64,000 nt of DNA from Hysterangium stoloniferum (GCA_015178975.1 WHVD01000008.1:372001-436000); one strand, 5' to 3'; positions 1 through 11,803 are shown, counted from the first letter of the stretch. Notes: a model not told the origin generated them from the sequence alone. Numbers and translations: made by a program.

Positions 1-335
1 TAGACTGTTTGCGACTCTGATAGACTGTTTGCGACTCTGATAGACTGTTTGCGACTCTGATAGACTGTTTGCGACTCTGATAGACTGTTTGCGACTCTGA
101 TAGACTGTTTGCGACTCTGATAGACTGTTTGCGACTCTGATAGACTGTTTGCGACTCTGATAGACTGTTTGCGACTCTGATAGACTGTTTGCGACTCTGA
201 TAGACTGTTTGCGACTCTGATAGACTGTTTGCGACTCTGATAGACTGTTTGCGACTGACTCTGATAGACTGTTTGCGACTCTGATAGACTGTTTGCGACT
301 CTGATAGACTGTTTGCGACTCTGATAGACTGTTTG
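1..335. repeat. 20-bp tandem minisatellite
   Basis: A near-perfect head-to-tail array of the 20-bp unit TAGACTGTTTGCGACTCTGA (about 16 copies). One 4-bp insertion (gact) near 257 shifts the register, after which the array resumes unchanged. The unit is close to two helical turns. No unique spacers separate the units, so this is not a CRISPR array. The array starts at base 1, so its true left end is unknown. Confidence 0.97.
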
Positions 336-775
336 TGACTCTTTTGGACTCTTTGCGACTCTTTTGGACTTTTTGTGACTCTTTTGGACTCTTTGTGACT
401 CTTTTGGACTTTTTGCGACTCTTTTGGACTCTTTGCGACTCTTTTGGACTTTTGCGACTCTTTTAGACTCTTTGTGACTCTTATAGACTCATTACAACTG
501 TTATAGACTCTTTGCAACTGTTATAGACTCTTTGTGACTCATGTAGACTCTTTGCGACTTTTGTGACTCTTCACGACTCTTTTAGACTCTTTGCGACTTT
601 GTTAGACTCTTTGAGACTTTTTGTGTCTTTGAAAAGTTGCAAAGTCGCACAAAGTCGCACAAAGTCGCAAAGTGTCACATAAAGTTACAAAGTTGCACAA
701 AGTCACAAAGTGTCGCACAAAGTCACAAAGTATCGCAAAAAGTCGTGCTGCAAAAAGTCACAAAAGTGTCACAAA
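336..775. repeat. Degenerate minisatellite with strand switch
   Basis: From about 336 to 620 the array decays into 18-20 bp units built on ctctttgcgactcttttgga. From about 636 to 775 the units are the reverse complement (caaagtcgcacaaagtcgca type), so the array changes strand around 620-640. The two arms could form a long imperfect hairpin. Short ORFs here are products of the repeat. Confidence 0.9.
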
Positions 776-1119
776 TCATAGCACAGTGTCTTCACACAAT
801 CATAATCTATGTAAAAAGCCTCCAAAATTTCTATCATCCTCTTTTCTCTATGACCACAAACAATGATACACTATACACACAGCACATGGACAAAGGGAGG
901 AAAAAAACGCATCACTATCAATTATATAGATAATGTATGTTAAGAAGAAGCCGCAGCAAACCTGATATACAGTAGGAGGTACACATCGCATGTGAATTTG
1001 AAGCTGGGGGATGATGGGATGGAACAAGAAAATGGGGCTTGGGGCAGGCAGTATCCAAGATGGCGGCAGCGGCAGGGGGCAGGCTGGGGTGATGGTGGGT
1101 AGGTACAGGTAGTTGAGTG
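776..1119. other. AT-rich spacer
   Basis: Ordinary AT-rich sequence between the minisatellite and the GC-rich island. On the minus strand the island's open frame runs on into this stretch, but base composition and residue use drop sharply below about 1120. It is more likely intron or 3' flank than coding sequence. No RNA gene or promoter was recognised. Confidence 0.4.
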
Positions 1120-1770
1120 CACGCCTGCCCGCGAGAAATGGCCCGGCCCCACCCGATCCGCCCCCCGCCGCACCGCTTGAGCTGGTCGTGGTGGTGCTTG
1201 GCGAGCCCCCAGGGCCCTGCGGGAAAAACGGCGCCGTCAGCGTCCCAAGCCCCAGCGTGCCACCCCCACCCCCTCCGCCGCTGCCGCCCCTACTCCCGTT
1301 CCCCGCACCACTGCCGCTGCTCCCGCCGAGGCTGCCGTATCTGCTCCCGCCGTTCCCCGCGGCGCCGCTACCAAGCCCAGGCGGGAAGCCCCCAAAGTCC
1401 GCGCTCGAGCCGGTCTCGTCGGACCAGTTCTGCGCGTGGTACGGGGGTGCGCGCCGCCGTGCGCGATCGCGTGCAGCGTGTCGTAGGCCCGTTCCCGTGT
1501 CCATGTCCATCGCCGCCGCCGCCGCCGCCGCCGTGCGGCCCGTGCCCGTGCCCGTGCCCATGTCCCTGTCCATGGTCGTGCGGCCCATACCCGTGTCCTT
1601 GCGGCCCGTGGGGCCGGTGGCCGCCGTGCGTGTGCCCCAGCTTGGGGAAGGCGGGTGCCATGTCGCGGCGGGGGGGAAGTGGTCGTCGGGGTCCGCGTGG
1701 ACGGCGGGTCCGTTCAGCGCGGGCACGGCATCGGCGTAGTGGCTGCTGCTGGAGTAGTAGGCCTTGGGGA
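1120..1770 (-). CDS. GC-rich island, probable exon of a low-complexity Gly/Ser/Pro-rich protein
   Basis: This 650-bp stretch is strikingly GC-rich against AT-rich flanks. On the minus strand one frame stays open across all of it. It gives a Tyr/Ser stretch (AYYSSSSHYADAV), a Thr-Gly and poly-Ala tract, a more complex segment (PYHAQNWSDETGSSADFGGF), and a long Gly/Ser/Asn-rich tail. A second minus frame gives a His-Gly repeat, and plus frames give Pro-rich products; these look like shadows. Such tails are common in fungal transcription regulators, but no domain is visible and no function is assigned. Start, stop and splice sites are not fixed. The edges near 1120 and 1770 are composition boundaries, not proven exon ends. 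It may be a captured or relic gene piece. Confidence 0.4.
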
Positions 1771-2553
1771 AAATTTTGTTGAAATATATAATTATTCAAT
1801 GATTTTATGTATAATTAAATTGTAAACTTCATCATGGTTTTCCCCTTGACAAAACATTAAAAAAACTTTGCCTTGGCTCAAGATTTTTTCAGGCAGAAAA
1901 CCATAGTTTTCACTGAATTCCCTCAGGGGCAAAATTAAGTAGAAATATGTGGTTTTCAATTGATTTCTCTAGGCACATTATTACAGTTTTCATAGGATTT
2001 TGTTAGGGAAAAATCCTAACAAAATACAGGGTTTTCTAAAGGTTTTCTTATTCAGAAAATCCATAAAGAATAGGCTATTTCCAACAATATTTCCTCATAA
2101 TTTCCTGATGCAAATTTTTAGAATTTTCGGCCTCAGAAAAACCTACTAAAACTCAGAATTTTCAAAGAGTTTTTCAATTCACAAAACACTTAGAAAATTT
2201 GGCCAAATAACAAGATTTTCTGAAGGTTTTCCAACTCCAAAAATCTTGGGGTGCCTCCAGTGCATGTTACCTTGAATGTTTTTGTGACAATGTTGTGACT
2301 GTGATGGTTGTGACAAAAAGGTAAATATTACCCCTCTTATTTGCCTCAATGAGAGTGTGGCCAGATACATAGATCAATGATGGTGAACTGCGTTTACTTG
2401 GCATAACATGATAACTGTCCTTGAAGAATTGTGCTGGGTTAAGGAGTTGCACCTTGACTTTGGGGTCCATTTGACATTGGGGATTTTGTCTATGAATTCT
2501 GGCCCAAAATTCATCACTTTAAATTGCAAAGTCCTGATACCCTTGGCATGTGT
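1771..2553. other. AT-rich repeat-like stretch without genes
   Basis: From 1850 to 2250 the sequence repeats loose variants of a short block built on ggttttc and cagaaaa spaced by 40-70 bp, suggesting an old decayed tandem or dispersed repeat. 2260-2553 is unremarkable. The small ORFs at 2179-2470 have no recognisable features and are not called. Confidence 0.4.
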
Positions 2554-2765
2554 TGTTAGATTTTCGGGTAAAGTGAGCAGTTGGAGTCATATACATGTAG
2601 TGACTGGGGTCATTATTGCCCACGTTCATTACCGCTCTTGTTTTGAGTATATAATCCTGTAGTTATGCATGAGACCCCCCCATGCGTTTATAACCAACAA
2701 TATCACTCAGACATATTGTGCTCATCCTCTATAGGTCTGGTCATATTTTCACTGAAAAGTTAACA
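2554..2765 (-). mobile_element. Solo LTR, family H, 212 bp
   Basis: It is the reverse complement of the solo LTR at 25931-26137, with shared blocks around TATA-like and ttaacttttc motifs. In its own orientation it starts TGTTAAC and ends TCTAACA. The flanks carry an imperfect short direct repeat (tgtgt/tatgt, or atgtgt offset by one base). It is a solo LTR; no internal region remains. Confidence 0.8.
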
Positions 2766-2819
2766 TATGTGTCATGAACCTACAAGCTCAAATTCCAATA
2801 ATATTCAATTTGAATTTCC
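2766..2819. repeat. Left edge of repeat R1 ahead of the satellite
   Basis: AT-rich sequence with ttcctttgactttctttgac motifs that leads into the satellite. It resembles the ttccttcaatttccaac segment of repeat R1 at 27,150 and is probably the seed from which the 11-bp array grew. Confidence 0.45.
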
Positions 2820-4120
2820 TTTGACTTTCTTTGACATTCCTTCAATATTCCTTTGACATTCCTTCAACATTCCTTCAACATTCCTTCAACATTCCTTCAA
2901 CATTCCTTTGACATTCCTTCAACATTCCTTCAACATTCCTTCAACATTCCTTGGACATTCCTTCAACATTCCTTCAACATTCCTTCAACATTCCTTCAAC
3001 ATTCCTTCAACATTCCTTCAACATTCCTTCAACATTCCTTCAACATTCCTTCAACATTCCTTCAACATTCCTTCAACATTCCTTGGACATTCCTTCAACA
3101 TTCCTTCAACATTCCTTCAACATTCCTTCAACATTCCTTCAACATTCCTTGGACATTCCTTCAACATTCCTTCAACATTCCTTCAACATTCCTTGGACAT
3201 TCCTTCAACATTCCTTCAACATTCCTTCAACATTCCTTCAACATTCCTTCAACATTCCTTCAACATTCCTTCAACATTCCTTCAACATTCCTTCAACATT
3301 CCTTCAACATTCCTTCAACATTCCTTCAACATTCCTTCAACATTCCTTCAACATTCCTTCAACATTCCTTCAACATTCCTTCAACATTCCTTGGACATTC
3401 CTTCAACATTCCTTCAACATTCCTTCAACATTCCTTCAACATTCCTTCAACATTCCTTGGACATTCCTTCAACATTCCTTCAACATTCCTTCAACATTCC
3501 TTCAACATTCCTTCAACATTCCTTCAACATTCCTTCAACATTCCTTCAACATTCCTTCAACATTCCTTGAACATTCCTTCAACATTCCTTCAACATTCCT
3601 TCAACATTCCTTCAACATTCCTTGGACATTCCTTCAACATTCCTTCAACATTCCTTCAACATTCCTTCAACATTCCTTGGACATTCCTTCAACATTCCTT
3701 CAACATTCCTTGGACATTCCTTCAACATTCCTTCAACATTCCTTCAACATTCCTTCAACATTCCTTCAACATTCCTTCAACATTCCTTCAACATTCCTTC
3801 AACATTCCTTCAACATTCCTTCAACATTCCTTCAACATTCCTTGGACATTCCTTCAACATTCCTTCAACATTCCTTGGACATTCCTTCAACATTCCTTCA
3901 ACATTCCTTCAACATTCCTTTGACATTCCTTCAACATTCCTTCAACATTCCTTCAACATTCCTTCAACATTCCTTTGACATTCCTTCAACATTCCTTCAA
4001 CATTCCTTCGACATTCCTTTGACATTCCTTTGACATTCCTTTGACATTCCTTTGACATTCCTTTGACATTCCTTTGACATTCCTTCCACATTCCTTTGAC
4101 ATTCCTTCAACATTCCTTTG
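2820..4120. repeat. 11-bp satellite array (ATTCCTTCAAC)
   Basis: About 118 head-to-tail copies of the 11-bp unit attccttcaac, with variants attccttggac, attcctttgac and attccttgaac. The ttggac variants at 2951, 3083, 3149, 3193, 3391, 3457, 3622, 3677, 3710, 3842 and 3875 are all separated by exact multiples of 11, so no register slip is visible over 900 bp. Towards the right the ttgac form takes over. Open frames in all three plus frames across this block are repeat artefacts, since three units make eleven stop-free codons. Confidence 0.97.
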
Positions 4121-4137
4121 ACTTTCCAACTTGATTT

Positions 4138-4483
4138 TGTTAGGGCAACACTAACAAGGCTACCAAAACACAAAGAAGGAAAGAGAAATAAGACAAGGAT
4201 AAGTAGAGGGATAGAAGTTCTGATAACTTGAGATCACACTTGTATTTAGTGGAAATCCTAAGAGATTGAAACTGGGGTCTAACTATGTACATCCTAGGGT
4301 ATTTATACTAAAGGAAAAACTAAATAAGGTTTGAGCCTTATATTATTGTCACATGAGTGTCCTGTGACCTTTGTCATGCATACATGTGTGACATGTACAA
4401 ATAACTATATAAAATGAATTAAGAAAAATAAACTAAATAGAAAAATAAAACTAAATGTTAATTTTTTAAATAGTGTCCTGACA
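4138..4483 (-). repeat. 3' LTR of Ty3/gypsy element 1
   Basis: 346 bp, TG..CA ends, matching 11,804-12,132 along its full length with scattered substitutions and small indels. Because the element is read on the minus strand, this left copy is its 3' LTR. The last ~100 bp (aaatagaaaaataaaactaa region) is nearly identical between the two. Confidence 0.93.
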
Positions 4484-5970
4484 TCACCCCCTCCTTAAGG
4501 CACATTGCCCTCAATGTGCTTGCCAGAGGCCCAGGTGGTTCCAGATTGGGCAACAGTCTGAGGTTTATATAAAGTCTGAAGGAAAGTCTGATGAATGTCA
4601 AGGCAGAAATTCTTATGGATGTAAAGGGATGTTGGTTATGGAAGTTATCTACTAATGTTTTAGAACCTTTGAGATTATCAGCAGGTTCCCATGTACTTTC
4701 TTCTTGAGGGTATCCCTTCCATTTTACCAAGTGATGTAAATTTCCCCTTATCAATCTACTGTCCTGATATATTCAACCTGCCATTCAGGGTTTTATCCTT
4801 TAATGAACTGGAGGGGGCCTAACTGGTGCCTGTCTCCCCTCAATGGTATCTTCAAGGAAAGGTCTAAGTTTGGCTACATTGAAGACTGGGTGGATTTTCA
4901 TAGAGGGAGGTAATTTCAATTCATAGGCATTGGGACCAACAACTTTACTGATTTCAAAGGGTCCATATCTTTTGTCCTCCAACTTTCTGGATGGCCTATC
5001 TGTTTGAATGTCCCTGCCTTCTAGCCATACTTTGTCTCCTACCCTGTAAGTTTTCTGCTTCTCTTCTAGATTGGTCATAGTAGTTGGCCATATCATCAGC
5101 AGCTCTGTAGAGTGCAGCTTCTGCTTCCTTCCTTGCTTCCTGCATGTCTTTGACAAACTGCTGTACAGACTTGTTTTTGCTGCTTCTGAAAGGCTCAGTT
5201 TCTAATATAGGGTGTTTGCCACTATTCAGGATAAATGGTGTGCCTGCCTAGTGGATGCTTGAATCCTGTTATTATGACAGAATTCTGCAAGAGACAACCA
5301 TTCTGCTCAATTATCCTGCCTATGGTTGACAAAGAGTCTGAGGTATTGTTCTACTTCTTGATTTACTCTTTCAGTCTGACCATCTGTTTGAGGGTGGTAG
5401 GCTGTAGAGGTTGCCACTTTGATCCCTAAGATTGAGTTCAGCTCTTGTGTGAATTTTGAGACAAACTGGGGTCCTCTATCACTAATGATCCGTAAGGGGA
5501 GACTATAGAGCTTCCACACATTATCTCTATAAAGCCTGGCTATGCCTTCTGAAGTGACCTGGTCTGTAGTGGGTAGCACATGAATCACTTTGCTAAGTCT
5601 GTCCACTACTACCATGATGGCATTGTATCCTTGGCTTTCTGGAAGTCTAGTAATTAGATCAATAGTGATGATTTCCCATATATCTTTAAGGCTCTGGGTT
5701 GGTACAAGCTTTCCTACAGGGCTGGCAGGATATGTCTTGGTCCTATTGCATCTATCACACCCTTTGGTATAGGATGTGATATATCTGGACATTCCTGGCC
5801 ACCAATAGTTCCTGGATACCAACTCTAAGGTTTTCCACCTGCCTGGATGGCCACTGGTAGAGTTCAACAATTTGTCTTCTAAGCTCCATATATTTTGGCA
5901 CATAAACCTTCCCTGTAAAGAGAATAAGACCCTGTTCCTCTTCCCATTCATTCCCTTCAATCCTCTTATT
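4484..5970 (-). mobile_element. Element 1: integrase and chromodomain region (fossil)
   Basis: The minus strand shows a chromodomain (HHLVKWKGYPQEESTWEP) at about 4640-4740. Next to it is an integrase C-terminal segment at 4800-5150 (KRYGPFEISKVVG). The integrase zinc finger and catalytic core lie at about 5310-5960 (CDRCNRTKTY, DLITRLPES, SDRGPQFVS, HPQTDGQTERVNQ). The order and motifs are those of chromoviral Ty3/gypsy polyproteins. The region is broken. Confidence 0.9.
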
Positions 5971-7526
5971 TCCTGACTTCTTCAATTCTTCCACTGCCTT
6001 AACCACAACCTCTTCCATATCATTTGCTTGTCTGATCTTCTTAAGCAGATCTGTCTCTTGAACTATCAAGACAACATGACCCTGCTTAAGAAGCTGGATT
6101 TTGAAGTAGGATGGTTTAAGAAGGACAATATTTTCATTATCCCTGTCTCCCTTCCCATGATCTGGTTTTCTGGATAAGGCATCTGGTTTCAAGGATCTTT
6201 TTCCAGGCCTATCATGTAGGGAAAAGTCTATTAAAAATAGTATGAGTTGACTCTATTGCAATACACAATCTACAAGGGTTTAATAAGCTTGTAATGAAAG
6301 TACTTGTGTCTCAATATCTTGTGTCAGTTAGTGTAGCACCTCCTGACAATATAGGTTTGGTGCTCTGGGAGGTGTATAGTGGTTCTGACACACATTAACC
6401 TCCAAATGCATGGTCCACAATTAGCATCTTCATATGAAAAGTTGCAATAATTGGTGGACTCCCTATAAAAAGGTGTGTCTCATCATCAAATTTAACAAAG
6501 TCAAACCTGGACAAAAACAAAGACCACCTAGCCTGCCTCCTATGAAGTTTTTTGGTGGACATAAAATATTGTAGGTTTTTGTGGTCTGTCCAGATCTGAA
6601 AAGAGTGACTGCTTCCCTCAAGATAGTGTCTCAATTCATCCAGAGCTCTAATAATAGCCAGCATTTCTTTATCATGGATTTCATAATTCCTTTCTACTTC
6701 ACTTAGACTTTTGGAGAGAAAATCCACAGGGTGCCACTTTCCATCTGACCCTTCCTGAGACAAAACAGCACCAGTTGCAAAGTCAGAACTATCTGCTTCT
6801 AGTCTGTAAGGTTTGTTGCCATCAGGAAGATAAGCATTGGGGATGAAGTGACTCTGTCATTCAAGGTTTGAAAAGCAGTTTTCTCTTCCAAAGTCCATTT
6901 TCAGCTTTCTTGTTAAGTTATGAAGGGGTCTGGCAAGGCCTGCAAAGTCCTGGATAAACCTTCTGTAAAAGTTGACAAAGCCAAGGAAAGACTGTGTCTC
7001 TTTTACAGTAGTAGGTTCAGGCCATTTTAGAAACACTCTCTATCTTTACTGGATCCATGAAGATGCAGCCATGTGAAATGATCAGTCCAAGATATTCAAT
7101 CTTTTCCTGCTCAAATTCACATTCTTCAGCCTTTAAGTATAACTTATTTTTCTCCAAAATCTCCAGAACACTTTTGACTGCTTCCCTGTGTTTTTCAAGG
7201 GTCTCCATGAAGATAAGGATATCATCCATGTAGATGAGAACCTGTCTATCGATCAGTTCTATGAACAGGTCATTCATCATGGTCTGAAAGGTAGCAAAAC
7301 TGACTAGTGGTTCAAATAACCCTCTGTTGGTCCTGAATACTGACTTCTACTCATTTTCCTTTTATATCCTGACATTGTTATAACCCCATCTGACATCCAG
7401 TTTGGTAAAGTATTTGGCTTTCTTCAACTTGCTGATAATATCAGATATGAGTGGGAGGGGATAGGAATTTTTGATTGTTATGTCCTTCAGTTTCCTATAA
7501 TCCTGAACCAGTCTCAAGGATCCATC
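5971..7526 (-). mobile_element. Element 1: reverse transcriptase and RNase H region (fossil)
   Basis: Minus-strand similarity covers the RT palm (LIYMDDILIF near 7200, [10 protein letters not shown] near 7390, [17 protein letters not shown] near 7460) and RNase H (IWTDHKNLQYF near 6580; EIHDKEMLAI near 6660). A linker to integrase (KPDALSRKPDHGKG) lies near 6180. The solo LTR at 6229-6497 sits between RNase H and that linker, and the solo LTR at 7527-9423 sits in the RT N-terminal part. Confidence 0.9.
6229..6497 (-). mobile_element. Solo LTR, family F, 269 bp
   Basis: Flanked by a perfect 5-bp duplication, aagtc at 6224-6228 and 6498-6502. In its own orientation it starts TGTTAAAT and ends TTTTTAATA. 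Its 3' half matches 36,114-36,250 (aagcttattaaacccttgta block), where a second copy lies in plus orientation. Inserted in gypsy element 1. Confidence 0.85.
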
Positions 7527-7844
7527 TGTTAAGTTCCGAACAAAGATCCACAGATAGTCCCATGGAGGTTTCTGGTAATTAATTCTGAACACACTTTCTT
7601 CTGGGAATTGTCCCATGGAGTCCCCAGGTAATAAGTCTGGGGAAGTTCTGGGGATTAGTAGTACAAGACAGTGCATCAGAATAATTACCAGAAAGGTATG
7701 GTACGGGCTGAGATGGACTTGGCTTCAGCTTATAGGCTGCGCCCTTGTACACTCATTCAGGTGTCCATATTTCAAGCTGACAGAATGCATACAAGGAGAT
7801 ATAGATTCTGGAGTTCCCATGGGAGTTCCGGGAATTGAGCATGC

Positions 7845-8652
7845 TGTTAGGATACACACACAGGCCGGGTTTCCGGAGAAACCCGTGGGATATCCGGTAG
7901 GACTTGGCTTCAGCTTATAGGCTGTGCCTTCACTAGATCGTGTTGTCCAATTTCAAACGGATGGATGGGGATCCCGGGAGTCTGGGTGGGGTTCGTGGGT
8001 CATAGGTCGTAAGTCGGAGGTCGTGGGTCGTGAGTTGAGATAGTTGAGAGAGATAGATGCACCAGAGCCCGTGGGCTCCAACTAGTGTGAGCGATGTGAA
8101 TTAAGTAAGGTTTTAGAGTGGAAAATGTTATTAGATTACTGGGGGGAATCTAAGCTGATTTTCTGACTGGATTGTATGTACAACATCTGCCAGTTTATAT
8201 AGACCATGGAGTGAATGACATACCAAATTTAGTAATGGCAAAACGAAACTAACAAAACATGAAACGGGAATAGTAAACACCAAATTGGTGTTAGGAACGG
8301 AGTGGAGTCCGAATCGTGACAAAGCATAACCCATAACGGGAAATGGAGCGGGAGCGGAGTCCTAAATTGTGACAGGTCATTTGACTAAAACGGGAACGGG
8401 GCTCAATTAGAGTGGTGACGGGATTCTAAGTGGGGACCAGTGACTGATGTGTGGGACAAAGACGGACATAGACAGAGATGGAGTCTGGGGGAAGTCCGGT
8501 GACTGATATGTGTCGTAATGAGGTCGAACATAACGAGTCTTGACGTAACGGAGTCCGGGCGGGAAATCCTATAAACAGATGATTGGTGCTTGTAGCACAT
8601 GGGGGCGTACAGGTTAGTGCCTGGAGTCCGGCGGGATTGTCCGGTCGTAACA
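7845..8652 (-). mobile_element. Solo LTR, family B, 808 bp
   Basis: Flanked by perfect catgc duplications at 7840-7844 and 8653-8657. Ends are TGTTAGGATACAC and CGGTCGTAACA on the plus strand. It matches 53,648-54,408 and, in the opposite direction, 18,815-~19,570. It contains the core motif near 7900. It sits inside solo LTR A, which sits inside gypsy element 1, which sits inside R1. Confidence 0.93.
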
Positions 8653-9235
8653 CATGCAGACAGATGAGAGGAGCAGAGACTGGATCAGGGGTGTAACTTG
8701 TTTGAGGGTCAAACTTGTTCGAGATTGAAACTGGATTCTAAGTACATAAATGTAGCAGACTTATATAGACTTTGAAATGTAATAATACCAAATCCGGTAT
8801 TAATGAGGGGCAGAACTATTAAACATAAAATGAACCAAGTAAATACTAAACTGGGAATTAGGGACGGAATGGAACGGGAGCGGAGAACGAATCATGACAG
8901 GTCATTAGACCATAACAGGAATGGGGCTCTGTTAGAGGGGTTCTGGGGAGTTCGGTTGGGGTCTGATGACTGGTCCATGAGATATAGAGTGTCGGGTATA
9001 TAGGGTGGAGTTCGGAGTCTGGTGGAGTCCGATGACTAGTACATGAGACACATGACAGACTATTTGACCATAATGAGAGCAGGGTTCTACGCTCTGTTAG
9101 AGGGGTTCCAGGAGTCCGGTCGGAGTCCAGTGACTGGTCCGTGAGATACAGAGAGTCGGGTGTATATAGGGTGGAGTCCGGGTCCCAGCAGGTTGTCTGG
9201 TAGTGGGTATAGAGAGTTGGGTACAGATAGGGTGG

Positions 9236-9312
9236 GGTGCATACAGAGAGTCGGGTGCATACAGAGAGTCGGGTGCATACAGAGAGTCGGGTGCATACAG
9301 AGAGTCGGGCAT
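9236..9312. repeat. 18-bp minisatellite, four copies
   Basis: Four tandem copies of gcatacagagagtcgggt within LTR A, preceded by a half-related copy near 9215. This is an expansion private to this LTR copy; the 13,827 copy does not show it. Confidence 0.9.
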
Positions 9313-9423
9313 AAACAAGTTGACATGTGGGCTCTGGTGGGAACTCCGGTTGTAACTATACAACATAGAGGGTAGGACAGGGTCCAGGGGCCCGGAGGCT
9401 GGCGGGTTTTCCGGTTCCTGACA

Positions 9424-11803
9424 CCATCCTTCTTTTTGACAAAAAATACTGGAGATGCTATAGGAGATTTGGAGGGTTGGATCCTGCCACTTTTGAGATT
9501 CTCCTCTAGAAATGCATCTAACTCCTTTTGGTCATTAGGTGCTAAGGGGTAAAGCTTGGTTCTGAAAGGTTCTGACCTAGGTTTTAATTCAATGGCATGA
9601 TCCCAGGGCTTCCTATCAAGTAAAATCTGTCAAAGGACTCTTTGGAGAATACTTCCTTAAATTGGTGGTAACAGTAGGGATTAAATCCTCAAAGGCTTTC
9701 TTCTGGTCCTTTTTATGAGATTCTTCTGCCAAATTCTGAGATACAGTAGACGTAGCATTGACATGAGCTTGAGGATAGACAGTTGTAGCCCAGCTCCTAT
9801 CAGTGTCTTCAACCTCTGACTGGTCATCTTCCTCCTCATCATCATCTTCAGCTTCAATGGGACTAGGGAGTTTCCTTTTAAATTCTGCTGCCTTTCTCTG
9901 CCTCTTCCTCCTAATTCCCTAACCTCTACTGGACATTGAGATGGACACCTGGTAGAGTGAACTTCTCCTGTCCTCCAATTTATTTCTGGGTTGTGTTGGT
10001 ATAACCAAGTGTGTCCAATGATAGCAGACTTACCCCCTAGGTAACATACAACAAAGGTGGTTTTTTCTATATGGTTTTGGACTATCATTGTTAAGTGTAC
10101 TTCCTCCTGGATAGATCCTCCATTATTCAGTGTTCCATCAACATTGTAGACTGGAACAGCTCTAGGAAGCTTAACACTATTAAGGTTATGATCCCCACAA
10201 ATTTCTTGTCCAGAAAAAGAACTGTGGCTCCAGAATCAAGGAGGGGTGTAACAAAAATTCTGGCTCTTGTGTCTAGTGTTCTGAGGACAACTGGAAGGTG
10301 TGTAAAAGTCTTAGGATGAGTGCTTTTGATAAAACCTTTTTGTGGGGGAATTTCTGAGTGAGATGTTGTTGACATGAGTTTTGCTTCAGTGTTTAGAGAG
10401 TCTGATTGAGATGGGGTAGTATTTGGCAGACTATCTAGCACACTAAATTTGTTGCTCCATTGGAACATGTCTTTCACCAATGGTGCCTTCAAAAATCCTC
10501 CTCAATCCCCTTCCTCTCCTTCTTTATTTCCTCCTTCATATATGCCTTGAGGACATCATAATCCATACTATTAATGTCCATGTTGGACTTGCACTGATTA
10601 GCCTTGTGCCCTGGTTTCCTACATTTGAAACAAATAATAGGTTTAACAGACTTCCAACCTGAATCAACCTCCATGAGTACAACCTCAGATTGTTTGACAT
10701 TCTGAGCTGCTTGACTGGAGGGGTTAGGAGGGTTGTTCTGCTGAGGTGGGACTGGCCTTTGGGGCTTGGAGAGCAGGCCAGAATTTTTCTTGCTAGCTTC
10801 TCTTTGCCTCCATTGCCCATCCAACTTTGTGGCCTAGTCAAACCAATCTTTCAAGGTAGTAGGCATTTCTGGAAGAGCATATATCCTGTCTACCAAGGCA
10901 TAATTGAGGCCCTGCTCAACTTTTCAATGAGAGCAGCATCATTGTACAGAGTATCTTCCTTTAATTGCCTAATATATTCCTCAACACTCTGTGAACCCTG
11001 TTTGAGTTGGTTCAACTTGTGCCTGGCTGTTCTGGCAGGATTAGGATCTCCAAATGTCTGTTTTAACTCCTTTAGGAAATCATCCCAGGTGGAATACTCT
11101 TTTACTTTGAGTCTAGCCCAAGGTTCAGCAGTTCCTCCTTTCATGTAAGATAAGGCAAAGATGATCCTGTCAGAGTCATCCTGCATTCTCTTTCCATGAA
11201 GGTAGAGGAGAGCTGAGTGACAAAGTGTCTGTCTTCTGCTGTGAGCCATCCAAAGTGTCTGGAGTGGCTACTTTGAAGGTTTTGGCTGGTGGGATGGGTG
11301 GTGGTGAGAAACTGTCTAGAAGCTGCTGCATCTGAACGATCTTTTGCTACAATTCTTCAATGGAAGGAGTAGGGTTATCCATGGTATCTGTAACAAAAAG
11401 AAGAGGTGGGGTTCAATAGGGTAGGATGTGTACTGGTCTACTCTCAGGAGTGTGTATGGAGAAGAAGACTAGCTACAAAAGTGTCCTTGGTCTAACTAAT
11501 GTAACTATTGTGAAAAAGACTACTGAACACCCAGTTTTTATCACTTTGATTTATTCCCAGAATCACAGGGATGACTACCTGTATATTTTCTGGAGAACTA
11601 AAGGCTGCCTTGTACAGGGATCAGCCCCAACAGTTGGTGTTCCTATCTACTGAGGTCACACACACTATAAGGGATATTTATTGATAGTACACAGCCTGAG
11701 AGGTTGATAGGATGGAGGAAAGAGGAATTGGATGTGAGGAGTTATTTTGTGTGTGTGTGTGTGTGTGAGTGATGGTAGAGTTGTTAAGAGAGTTTCAATC
11801 TTC
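9424..11803 (-). mobile_element. Element 1: gag, protease and N-terminal RT region (fossil)
   Basis: Read on the minus strand: a gag capsid-like segment (about 10,890-11,250, AEPWARLKVKEYSTWDDFL), a CCHC zinc knuckle (CFKCRKPGHKANQC near 10,620), a retroviral-type protease with LLDSGATVLFL near 10,225, and the start of RT with [11 protein letters not shown]-like residues near 9430-9460. 11,400-11,800 is 5' untranslated sequence with a (GT)n run at 11,751-11,768. Broken. Confidence 0.88.

Larger units (their letters stand above)
7527..9423 (-). mobile_element. Solo LTR, family A (about 1.08 kb without its own insertion)
   Basis: Flanked by perfect ccatc duplications at 7522-7526 and 9424-9428. 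Plus-strand ends are TGTTAAGTTCCG and GGTTCCTGACA. It is the same family as 13,827-15,153. It carries the family-wide core motif (cttggcttcagcttataggc near 7717) and an 18-bp minisatellite. Solo LTR B (7845-8652) is inserted in it. It is itself inserted in the RT part of gypsy element 1. Confidence 0.9.

Noticed and set aside
1-335. CRISPR-like regular array
   Set aside because: Units are directly abutting with no unique spacers, in eukaryote-type DNA.
1113-1782. Plus-strand Pro-rich frames over the GC island
   Set aside because: They mirror the Gly-rich minus frame and are the expected shadows of high GC.
2853-4033. Long open frames (up to 360 codons) of a FNIPSTFLQHS-type repeat protein
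   Set aside because: They arise in all three plus frames because the 11-bp unit contains no stop in any phase; there are no start context, introns or non-repeat ends.
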